A model generated the notes under the pieces. It did no database searches. It had not been told where the DNA came from and was given only the letters and a program-made list of their open reading frames with translations. Shown one piece after another: positions 22,647 to 31,806 of a stretch of 64,000 nucleotides of DNA; position 1 is the first letter of the stretch; each line of letters starts with the position of its first letter. The DNA lies in the NCBI RefSeq assembly GCF_019320115.1, contig NC_089583.1, positions 75,347,368 to 75,411,367 of the forward strand, read 5' to 3'. This DNA comes from Miscanthus floridulus. Its lineage: Eukaryota > Streptophyta > Magnoliopsida > Poales > Poaceae. The translations under genes and the position numbers were made by a program.

Positions 22647-24102
22647 GCTTGTGTTGTCCTTTGCATTGCATTGTAATATACAACATGTTTAATGTTTTAT
22701 AATGCATATAGGGCTTGTCTAACATGGTTAAGATAACCACCAAAAAGTGTGTGAAGAAGCTTAACCTTGGATCAAACTTGACAAGCAACTAGATTTACTT
22801 TCAAGTATTGCATTGCATATGCATGATTGTTGTTTGTCATTTGTCTTCAAATTGCCCTCTTATTGCCTAATTTCTTAAAAAGAATTATAGCCTAAGGCAA
22901 AATATTTTGAAAAACTTGAGGATTTGAGAGAGGTCACTCACATCAGTCCCAATTGGTGTTTATTTGGATCTTATTCAAGTTGGGACTTGATTGGGAATAG
23001 GCAGCGTGAAGGAATTTGAAGATTTGCTGAAGGAGTGATCGAACGCTGCACCGGACTCTAATGTCCAGTGTTCAGTCAGTTCACAGGAGGTGAACAGCTG
23101 CCGAGCAGGAGTGACCGGACGCTGAAACAGTGTTTTCCCAGCGTCTGATTAGAAGGAGCTTCAGTGTCCGGTCGATCTTGAAGACATCAAGGCTAGGTGA
23201 CCAGACTCTAGCTACGTTCGGTCGGTGTCCATCGGATGTGTCCGGTCATGATTCCAGAGGAATTGGACCTCTCTAAAATCGACCGGACACTAGGTGGCAG
23301 CATCCGGTCGCTGCCACCGGAGCGTTCGGTCAGTAGAAATCATGCGGCATTAGGTCTCTTTTCCCGTTTCCTTTTCTGATCCACCGAGGGACCCCATATA
23401 ATCCGGATGTGCCTTGAGCTAAGCCCTATTTCTCCCTAATCGCCAGATCTGCCATCTTCAAAGCTCACCTCCACCGCCATCCACCCTAATTGCTGGATCC
23501 GACGCCGTAGTCCCGCGCCGTGCCCCTCGCGCCCGAGCGCCAAGCCGCCGGACCGCGTGCCGCTCACAGCTCCACACGCCACCACAGCCCACGCGCATGT
23601 CGCCGCTTGCCCACGCGCCGTCGCTGCTAGCAGCACCTCCCCATGCCTCTCTGCTCCTCGCATCACCGCCAGTGCCCTAGCCTCCACGCCACAGCACCAC
23701 CCCTGCAGTTCCCTAACACCAGAACCCTAGCTGCCCTAGCTACTGCTACTCTCGGCCATTATTTCACCACACATTACCGATCCTCACTGACCAGCAACCC
23801 TAGCCAATTCGGTGTCCCCCGATCCGTTCCTTCTCTCGCTATTTCACCATTTCGACAAGTAGCAAGCCTCGTGTTTCAATTTTGTATCTAAATTGCTTGC
23901 TTCCTAGGGTTTCGCATCTATTAGATACATTGTATTTATTTGTATATCCTATCTATTCCATCGTGCAGCGAGTTGGTTTCCATTGAGGTGTCAGTGGCTG
24001 TTGTCAGTCAACTCGGGGCCAAGCTTGCGAGTAAGGAACGAGACTAAGCCTCGAAAGTGTTAGTGACCGTTGATCTTTGTCAGAGGCAGTAGTTTTTGTC
24101 AG
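22647..24102 (+). other. Pol-to-third-ORF spacer of the copia element
   Basis: This is noncoding. It contains a second set of CCGGACGC-type direct and inverted arms (23035-23330), like those in the LTRs. A GC-rich block (23450-23760) follows, with no credible gene, and then the leader of the third ORF. The same spacer is present in the minus copy (57998-59425), so it is a genuine part of the element and not a later insertion. Confidence 0.6.
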
Positions 24103-25859
24103 ATGGCTCATGTGAAGAAAGTCGGAGGTGGTCCTGGTGATGAGGGTCCAAGGCCCCTGCCTCACAAGCCTGCAGAACCTAAAGGCAAGGCGACCAAGAA
24201 GCTAGCAGTCAGGAAGCGCAAGTACCCAGATGCAGATACAGCGAGAGCCGCTGTAGTTGTAGAGGCCACAGAGCATGCCGAGAGAGGAGGAGCTCGCAGT
24301 GGAGTCCGGATTATCGATCCGCTTTCACCAGAGGCGATGGCTACACCTCATCATGTTGAGCGTCTTCATGGTGGTCTAGCTAGGACCCTCATGATTAGAG
24401 GATGGCGTGTTGCCATTGATGAGGTTCAGCCTCTGGGGGAGACACAGTAGCAGCCTCAGCCCACACAGCAGACTTAGGAGCCTCAGCCAACTCAGCAGAC
24501 ATAGGAGGCGCAGTCATCACAGCAGTCTCAAGAGGGTGAGTAGGTTCAGCAGGCCGAGGAGACAGAGCCAGCACCATAGCCATAGTTATGCCACTCTGGT
24601 CATACTCGTGTCCCAATTTCACCGAGGCCAGTCACTCAGTGGAGGGGTTCTCATCCTCCACCTCGACCACAGGGTCCGCCTCTAGTGACCCACCTTGACC
24701 TGAGGGCTGCCACGACCAAGCAGGTGCAGCAGCTGAGGTTCGTTGACTTTGATGTATGGTTTCCACCTAGGAGGGATGAGAGAGCATCAGAGGGATTCTA
24801 TACACTCCTGCAGGAGGACTTCTACAATGCCTATCTGAACAGTGGAGCAGTCTTCAAACCACAGAGAGTATGCAGCATAGAGTCTATTGTTGTAGTAGCT
24901 AGAGAGCACATTCGCCCCTACCTTGCATATCTGCTGAGGCTGATAGATCTGATTGGACGGATCGGATTATATGTTCCATGTTGGGTTCATCAGTTCTATG
25001 CATCTCTCTAGATTGACCCCCACCACAGGTTTATTCACTTTGCATTTTGTGGCAGAGACTATCGGTTGACGAGCACTAGGGCTAGGGAGATTCTCAGGCT
25101 TCAAGAGTAGCTAGTCAGGCTCCATGAGGTGTGCTATGGATAGACTACACCCCCCAGACATCCTCATGGTGGCATGGTACCCCCTATAGACTTGGTGCGT
25201 CACTGCTTCACTAAGCCTTTTGGTGAGGGGTCGAGGAGGAACCCCAGTGATCTCACACCAACTGCTCGCGTGCTTGAGGCTGTTATGAGGAGGACTTTAC
25301 TCCTGAGGATGGGATACAAAGAGGGATTGACTTGGATTCAGCTTTGGCTTCTAAACTCTCTCATGCAGCAGATAGTCTTTGATATCTAGGATCTTCTTCT
25401 GTCAGAGATGGAGGACACTATAGCTGAGGGCTTTAGAGGTCATAGGCAGCTACCCTATGCTCACTGGGTCACTTTTCTTATCCATAGAGCTATTTCTATT
25501 AAGTCACCTGAGATGATTGCTGAGTATAGTGGTGCCATGACAGAGTTCCCTGCTTATAATCTGTCTCAAATGATCCGACATAGTACACCATAGGCATCAA
25601 GTTAGCCACACTATCATCTAGAGGTGCCAAAGACTGCAGCCTAGTAGGATGATATCATCAGGGGTATTGCAGCTATAGAGGAGGAGGAGCTTGCTCAGTA
25701 GGAGGGGTTGGTCACTAGCAAGCCCAATGATAGTTCTGATGATAATTACTAGCCCATTCCACAGATGCCTCCACGATGACATGATGCTGAGGATGGTAGC
25801 TCCAGTTCAGCGCCACCTGCCCCGCAGACAGACCCCGCTCTTCTAGCTATACTTGAGCG
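24103..25859 (+). pseudogene. Copia third ORF (env-like position), 5' part
   Basis: ATG at 24103 opens MAHVKKVGGGPGDEG, followed by a basic nuclear-localisation-like stretch (KGKATKKLAVRKRKYP). The frame is open to TAG 24448-24450 and then continues with about 16 further stops, nearly all TAG. A Gln-rich linker is followed by a conserved globular region (about 24685-25590), with blocks such as QQLRFVDFDVWFPPRRDE, REHIRPYLAYLLRLID and GMVPPIDLVRHCF. An acidic C-terminal region (DSSDD) lies near 25735. The same gene, on the minus strand, is at 57997-55485. Its position matches the env-like ORF of SIRE elements, but I see no signal peptide or clear membrane segment. The function is unknown. Confidence 0.8.
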
Positions 25860-26661
25860 TGTTGAGTACAGGCCCGATCTTCCGAGAGGTAGCCGGTAAG
25901 TTTGATTTGTGGAGATCTCGACATTGGTGATCCGGCTTCAAATCAGACACGATTCGAACCCTGCAACCGTTACACCACTGCTCCGTTGGTTATCAACCAA
26001 GCATAACTTGATTGACGTCGCCAAGAAGGCTTTTCCTGCAAGCGAATCGAAGAGCACAAGCAAGAAGGTAAAACACGCAATCTAAAATTGCAAATATGAA
26101 TGACGTGAATATCAATAGAGGGTTCAAGAACTCAGTTCCAAAGGACTAATTGACATAGTGGAGGAGATCAAGAACGGGGCCCTGGATCACTGTAAAAGGA
26201 TTTGTCACCACAGTTACAATGAACGATTCAGTTCCTCAATGGAAAACTAAACTCTAAACAAAACCCAATTGTGTAGCAGCGGTGGCGGTTGTGTTTATAG
26301 TCTAAGACTCGACCTAGGGTTGGGGACGGCCAGGGGTTGGGCGCCCACAACTTGGGCTTAAGGCCCGACACGATACATGGCCAAGTTGGCCCAAATAGGT
26401 GACGCAGCACCTTGCCGTGGTCACATAGAATGATCCACGGACCTTATGGAGCTGGGACCAAATCCAAAACGATGGCGTCGTCGTCCCCTTTCCAACGCAT
26501 CCAAGAACGGCCCATGTCGATGTCGTATGAGAAAGTTATGACCGAAACAGTGACGATGTGTCTGCTGAATCCGAGGGCGACGTGGCAGCTGAGTTGGGAA
26601 CGAATTGGAACTTGGGGAAGACCATGGCGTCAGTGTGTCCAGCGTGGCGATGTCCTCATCA
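25860..26661 (-). repeat. LTR of NA1 (3' LTR, left copy)
   Basis: It runs from TGTTGAGTACAGG to GATGTCCTCATCA on the plus strand. At 25951-25998, read on the minus strand, it carries a block with GAGCAGTGGTGTAACGG and GGGTTCGAATC, resembling tRNA A- and B-box spacing. It differs from the other LTR at roughly 4-6 percent of positions where I compared them. Confidence 0.88.
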
Positions 26662-28400
26662 TCCTCCCCTTCTCGAATTGGAGTCGTCCTCGACTCCATC
26701 TTGGCGATGTCCTCATCATCCCCTCCTTGTAGAATTAGAGTCGTCCTCGACTCCATCCCATCATCAGCGAACTCCTGCAAAAGGTTAGTGACAGCAGGCA
26801 ATGCACCAGACATAAAAGGTTGACAAAACATAGTATAACATGGTGCATCAGGATTATCACATAACTCAGCAGTAGCAGGAGTTGTAGCAAGAAAAGCACC
26901 TCCTTTTAACTTAATCCCATTATTTTTAGCAATGTCTATTGGAGGTTTATTTTTGATCTCATTAGCATGTTTAATAATATCCGTAGGAGACAAAGGCAGC
27001 AATGTAATTTTCTTGCCCTTATGTATGATAGTGTATGTATTAGTTCTACCATGGTGTAAAGCATCATTATCAAATTCCCATGGGCGACCTAACAAAATGG
27101 AACAAGCTTGCATAGGGACAACATCAAAATCAGTAGTATCATGATAAGAGCCTATGAAAAAGCTAATGCGTGCTGATTTAGTTACCTTAGTCTTACCACT
27201 ATTATTGAACCATTGAAGTTTATATGGATACGAATGTTGTCGTGTGGTCAAGCCAAGCTTGTCAACCAAATCTAAACTCACCAAGTTGTTGCAACTCCCG
27301 CTATCAATGATAGTGAGAACACGACAACCCTGCACAATGAGATACATGTGGAACAAATTGTGGCGTTGGATCTTCATCTCTTCTTCATGACACACACATG
27401 TACTCAACACACGCTGCACAAGAAGGCTAGGGTAGTCCACGGTAGCAGCCACGGAGTCAATGGTGATGGCCTCCTTATCTTGATCGCCCTCGGTGGGATC
27501 TGCATCAATGTTAGCAGCAAGGGCTAAATCATCTTCAACATCACTAGCACTTACATATCCATCCTCGGTAGCAATGAAAGCACGACGACTGGGGCATTCC
27601 TTCATGACATGTCCCATGCCTTTGCATCGGTGGCAAATGATTTTAGAGCTGGACGAGGAGGAGCTAGTAGAAGCACCCGGAGTGCCACCTTTCTTCAGCT
27701 GTGGAAACTGCACATTAGACAATTTACTTACCCCGAAAGAAAATGGAGGTGTAGATGGCTGTGGTGCAACAGGAAGCTTGGGTGTCTCCGGCTTGGAACA
27801 CTGCTGAAAATTCCTCCCATTGTTAGACCTGAAAGGCTGGTGTTGTTTGCGTCCCTGTACTTCTCGTTCGGCCTTAATAGCAAGATGATACAATTGGGAA
27901 AAATTGCGCCATTCTTTGTAATCAAGTATGTTCTGTATATCATGGTTTAAACCACCAAAAAATCTAGCACTAGCATCATCATCATCTTCATTTATACCAC
28001 AACGTGCTAAACCAATAAGCAATTCTTGATAGTATGCTTCTACTCCTTTATCACCTTGTTTTAAAGTTTGTAGTTTCAAACGTAAATCACGTTGGTAATA
28101 AGGAGGAACAAAACGAGATTTCATACGTTGCTTTAAAACATTCCAAGTTTGAGGCACAGTAGCAGCATTATTGGCATTGCAAAGATCACTCCACCAGAAC
28201 AAAGCAAAATTAGTAAACTCACTAGTAGCAAGTCTAACTCTATGCTTAGCAGGAACATTATGAGAATCAAATTTTTGTTGAACAACAAGCTCCCAATCTA
28301 AATATGCCTCTGGATCAACATTGCTAGCAAAAGGAGGTAGACTAAATTTAATTTTAGCAAAACTCAACAACACGAATCTGAAATGAAATTGCAAAGGCAC
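26421..28400 (-). CDS. Gag-protease polyprotein of NA1 (gypsy, RT-less)
   Basis: This is an open frame of about 659 codons with no internal stop. Domains in order: gag core (about residues 20-200: DPEAYLDWELVVQQKF, ALFWWSDL, GDKGVEAYYQEL), a low-complexity Ser/Pro linker, a CCHC zinc knuckle (CHRCKGMGHVMKEC, about 255-270), then a retropepsin-type protease with LTIIDSGSCNNLVS (about 360) and LLGRPWEFDNDALHHGRTN. After LLQEFAD the RT that should follow is absent. Instead a short acidic repeat (MESRTT...DDEDIA) occurs twice, and the frame runs into the LTR. The upstream end has no ATG (28400 is GTG), and the first ATG comes about 90 codons in, so the start is unresolved. Confidence 0.85.
   Translation of the reverse strand: MPLQFHFRFVLLSFAKIKFSLPPFASNVDPEAYLDWELVVQQKFDSHNVPAKHRVRLATSEFTNFALFWWSDLCNANNAATVPQTWNVLKQRMKSRFVPPYYQRDLRLKLQTLKQGDKGVEAYYQELLIGLARCGINEDDDDASARFFGGLNHDIQNILDYKEWRNFSQLYHLAIKAEREVQGRKQHQPFRSNNGRNFQQCSKPETPKLPVAPQPSTPPFSFGVSKLSNVQFPQLKKGGTPGASTSSSSSSSKIICHRCKGMGHVMKECPSRRAFIATEDGYVSASDVEDDLALAANIDADPTEGDQDKEAITIDSVAATVDYPSLLVQRVLSTCVCHEEEMKIQRHNLFHMYLIVQGCRVLTIIDSGSCNNLVSLDLVDKLGLTTRQHSYPYKLQWFNNSGKTKVTKSARISFFIGSYHDTTDFDVVPMQACSILLGRPWEFDNDALHHGRTNTYTIIHKGKKITLLPLSPTDIIKHANEIKNKPPIDIAKNNGIKLKGGAFLATTPATAELCDNPDAPCYTMFCQPFMSGALPAVTNLLQEFADDGMESRTTLILQGGDDEDIAKMESRTTPIREGEDDEDIATLDTLTPWSSPSSNSFPTQLPRRPRIQQTHRHCFGHNFLIRHRHGPFLDALERGRRRHRFGFGPSSIRSVDHSM
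26662..26673 (-). promoter_or_regulatory. Polypurine tract of NA1
   Basis: On the minus strand AGAAGGGGAGGA lies directly before the LTR start TGATGAGGACATC. The same tract is present at the equivalent place in the second gag-only element (45808 onward). Confidence 0.8.
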
Positions 28401-28517
28401 AAAGGGCGATAGGACAGCGGAAATTGAAATATTTTTTGGGCTTTTTGTGGACTCTAGGTAATGAACAAATATGAATCTAAGGCAAACGAGATTATACCTC
28501 GCGGTAAACCTGAAATA

Positions 28518-28527
28518 TCTGATACCA
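28518..28527 (-). promoter_or_regulatory. Primer-binding site of NA1, initiator-Met tRNA type
   Basis: TGGTATCAGA on the minus strand starts two bases after the LTR end. It confirms minus orientation and makes the right-hand LTR the 5' LTR. Confidence 0.82.
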
Positions 28528-28529
28528 AT

Positions 28530-29332
28530 TGATGAGTACAGGCCCGATCTTCTAAGAGGTAGCCGGTAAGTTTGATTTGTGGAGATCTCGACATTGGCGA
28601 TCCGGCTTCAAATTAGACACGATTCGAACCCTGCAACCATTACACCACTGCTCTATTGGTTATCAACCAAGCACAACTTGATTGACCTCGCCAAGAAGGC
28701 TTTTCCTGCAAGCGAATCGAAGAGCACAAGCAAGAAGGTAAAACACGCAATCTAAAATTGCAAATATGAATGACGCGAATATCAATAGAGGGTTCAAGAA
28801 CTCGGTTCCAAAGGACTAATCGACACAGTGGAGGAGATCAAGAACGGGGGCCCTGGATCACTGTAAAAGGATTTGTCACCACAGTTACAATGAACGATTT
28901 AGTTCCTCGATGGAAAACTAAACTCTAAACAAAACCTAATTGTGTAGCAGCGGCGGCGGCTGTGTTTATAGTCTAAGACTTGACCTAGGGTTGGGGACGG
29001 CCAGGGGTTGGGCGCCCACAACTTGGGCTTAAGGCCCGACACGATACATGGCCAAGTTGGCCCAAATAGGTGACGCAGCACCTTGCCGTGGTCACACAGA
29101 ATGATCCACGGACCTTCTGGAGCTGGGACCAGATCCAAAACGATGGCATCATCGTCCCCTTTCCAATGCATCCAAGAACGGCCCATTTTGATGTCGTATG
29201 AGGAAGTTATGACCGAAACAGTGACGACGTGTCTGCTGAATCCGAGGGCGACGTGGCAGCTGAGTTGGGAACGAATTAGAACTTGGGGAAGACCATGGCG
29301 TCGGTGTGTCCAGCGTGGTGATGTCCTCATCA
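28530..29332 (-). repeat. LTR of NA1 (5' LTR, right copy)
   Basis: This is the partner of 25860-26661 with the same ends (TGATGAGTACAGG, GTCCTCATCA). The tRNA-like block recurs at 28621-28668. A 169-codon minus frame across 28899-29408 lies mostly within it and carries no recognisable domain. Confidence 0.88.
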
Positions 29333-29337
29333 GAGCG

Positions 29338-29876
29338 GATGAGGCTAGGACCAGGCTAGACAGGCTCAAGAGACTGTTCGCTTCGCTAGTGGTAGCCCCA
29401 TAGTTCACACCACTCTAGACGGGCTTCACACCGGCATAGACGTCATCGCTTCTTGAGCTAGACACTTCGGTCTCTAGGAGTCTTGGAGCCTCCTTTAGTG
29501 AGTTGACAGGCCAGCCCACTCCTCCATACCTGCATGCTCTAGGTCCTTCTACTACTGCGCCTATCACAACGACGATAGAGATGCTCCCCTCCTCAGTGGC
29601 ATCATTAGAGCTAGCTGCTTCAGTTATCCCAGCTTAGCCTATAGCAGCACCAGTTCCTTACCCAACCTCGACTGCTTCAGCATCACTCCCAGCTATAGAG
29701 GGTCAGACAGCTCAGAGCTCAGGGTCAGACGATGATGGCACCTAGTTCCATCTTGCTCCTCATACCTCAGCGCCCGGCTCATCCGCTGCAGCCCCACCGA
29801 CTGACCCGTAGGTTTTGGTGTTTGACGCCAAAGGGGGAGAGGGTTTGAGTATGTTAGGCTTAGGGGGAGCTTAGTT
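29338..29876 (+). pseudogene. Copia third ORF, 3' part after the NA1 insertion
   Basis: The third ORF resumes directly after the GAGCG duplication (RADEARTRLDRLKRL). It passes through several TAG stops into a Ser/Thr/Pro-rich tail (SLGASFSELTGQPTPPYLHA near 29480, EGQTAQSSGSDDDGT near 29700). The tail ends in a conserved KGGEG segment near 29830. The minus copy has a Gln-rich segment at the equivalent of the insertion point (about 56135-56300), which is missing here, so some sequence was lost around the insertion or before it. Confidence 0.7.
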
Positions 29877-30284
29877 ATTATATTAGCTTATCTATTTATA
29901 TTTGGAGTTTCTATTTGTGAGATACACTATTATGCTTTTGTGTGTGTGATACATTATGCATTCATGTTTACTATTATATCTATGTGATAGTGATATCTAC
30001 GTGATCGTGATATATGACATGTGTGCTCTCTACTTTGAATTCTTTATATGTCATATCACTTGTGTTTTGCTCATTTGCCTTTGCTTCTGCGCTTTACTCT
30101 GATGCAAATGAGCTTTATTACTTGTACTCATGCATATTTTATATCTTTTGAGTACATCATGATGGCTTGGGTCATATAAGCTTGTCTAATACCTTTGTTC
30201 TTAATGCCTAAAGCTTATATGAACCAAGCATGTTAAAAACCTCATCTCTTTCATATACTCGAGGTAGTATTGTCATCAATCACC
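29877..30284 (+). other. Copia 3' untranslated region
   Basis: AT-rich, no open frame. It matches the minus copy at about 55068-55480 in reverse orientation and leads to the polypurine tract. Confidence 0.6.
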
Positions 30285-30298
30285 AAAAAGGGGGAGAT
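30285..30298 (+). promoter_or_regulatory. Polypurine tract of the plus-strand copia element
   Basis: AAAAAGGGGGAGAT lies immediately before the 3' LTR start TGAAAGCATC. The minus copy has the same arrangement at 55054-55067. Confidence 0.88.
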
Positions 30299-31801
30299 TG
30301 AAAGCATCTAGGCCCCTAGTTGGGTTTCGGTGATTAATGACAATACAGTGATTACTGTGACTAATGTGTGTTTTGCAGAAACAATTGAGTTAGGTCACAG
30401 TAATGGAGATTGATTGGGCAATCAAAGTTGTCATGCCCCTATGATGGAAATCATTTCGATTTTCAAAGGATGGACGACAAGGTTAAGGATGGACTAGTTC
30501 TAAGTGTCAATTGGAGTTGGAGAGACACTTAGAGTAGTTTAGGACTTTGTTTTTCCTTTGGCCATACTATAAAGGGGGGTATGAATGGGTAGCTTGACCT
30601 AGGTGAGACTAGTGAGTTAGGTGTGGTGCACACTTGTTAAAATTAGCACTAGGTAGCTCCAAAACAGGCCTATGATCCAATGGAGCAAACTTCATTCACA
30701 TATGATCGAGAGTTGGAAGTGAATGGAGGGTCAAACACTGATCAGATGCTGGCTTCGGTGTGACCAGACGCTGGCTTAGGGTCCGGTTAGTTCATTTGAT
30801 TGAGGTTATTGTGTCTGGTTTGACCGAACACTGCGAGGTCATGGTACCGGCCGCTGAGGGCTAGCGTCCGGTCGACTCTAGTAAGGTTTCAGAGAGGGAA
30901 AATCACGACCGGACATGTCCGGTCAGTGCTGACCGGATGCTGGCCAGCGTCCGGTCACACTGTAAACACTAGAGTTTGGGGTACACCGACCAAAGCGTCC
31001 GGTCAACATGACCAGAGCGTCCGGTCACCCCGCAGAGGCACATAACGGTTCGTTTTTTAGCCGGTGTTATAAATACCACCTCCGCTTGTGTGTGGGGGTA
31101 CTTTTGCTCATTCCAACAGCTGAGAAACACCTTAGAGAGTGCCAAGAAGAGCAAGGTTCTAGTGAGGTGATTGAGATTTGAGAATCCCAAAGAGAGCACT
31201 CATTAGTGAAGATCAAAAGTAGCAAAATGTGCATCCACCCTCTCATTAGGCTTGTCGTGGTCAAGTGAGAGTTCATGCTTGTTACTCTTGGTGATCGCCA
31301 TCACCTAGATGGCTTGGTGGTGATTGGGAGCTTGGTGATCATCCAGAGAGCTTGTGGATGACCCAAGCCAAGTTGTGAGCGGTTGTGGGTGATTCACCGC
31401 GATGGAGTGTCGAAGAATCAACCCGTAGAGAGCACTTGATCCTTGCGTGGATCAAGGGGGAGATACACCCTTGCGTGGGTGCTCCAATGAGGACTAGTGG
31501 GGAGTGGTGACTCTCTGATACCTTGACAAAACATCACCGCGTTCCTCCCTCTCTATTTACTTTGAGCATTTACTTTGAGCATTTACTTTGTGCAATTCAA
31601 TTCTTGTCTTTACATTCATAGAATTGCCATGCTAGAGTAGGATTGGAACTTAGATTGCAAGTCTTTTGTGCGGTAGAACGATTAGAAACACTATCTAGGC
31701 ATAAGGGGTTAATTGGGCTAACCATAGGATTTAATTATTGCAAAGAAATTTAGAATTAGCCCAATTCACCCCCCCCCCTCTTGGGCATCTTGACCCTTTC
31801 A
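30299..31801 (+). repeat. 3' LTR of the plus-strand copia element
   Basis: It matches 14242-15694 with small indels, mostly in the CCGGACG-arm region, plus an extra copy of an ATTTACTTTGAGC unit near 31560. Perfect palindromes such as GACCGGACATGTCCGGTC (30907-30924) and CCGGTCAG..CTGACCGG (30919-30936) survive here but are eroded in the 5' LTR. TATA box at 31068-31075. Confidence 0.92.
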
Positions 31802-31806
31802 ATGAG

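Larger units (their letters stand above)
25860..29332 (-). mobile_element. Non-autonomous gypsy element with gag-protease only (NA1)
   Basis: A perfect 5-bp target duplication GAGCG (25855-25859, 29333-29337) flanks two LTRs of 802 and 803 bp. The internal 1.87 kb encodes one minus-strand gag-protease ORF. An initiator-Met primer site (28518-28527) and a PPT (26662-26673) sit in the right places for minus orientation. There is no RT, RH or IN and no room for them, so it would need enzymes supplied by another element. The gag-PR sequence is chromovirus-like (CRM/Reina side). It splits the copia third ORF. Confidence 0.9.
14242..31801 (+). mobile_element. Large Ty1/copia element (17.6 kb with nested insert), SIRE/Maximus-like
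   Basis: A perfect 5-bp target duplication ATGAG (14237-14241, 31802-31806) and TG...CA LTRs of 1453 and 1503 bp define the ends. The order is LTR, initiator-Met primer site, gag, PR-IN-RT-RH, a long spacer, a third ORF, PPT, LTR. The IN-before-RT order marks it as Ty1/copia, and the large gag plus a third ORF after pol suggest the SIRE/Maximus lineage. It is dead: gag and pol carry stops, frameshifts, a 1.4 kb tandem duplication and an internal deletion. The third ORF is split by the gag-only element at 25860-29332. A second copy lies on the minus strand from 53486. Confidence 0.92.

Noticed and set aside
25951..25998. A genuine tRNA gene
   Set aside because: The A-box-like and B-box-like parts are present, but the spacing is too short, there is no acceptor-stem pairing, and the block sits inside an LTR. 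It is kept only as a tRNA-like finding.
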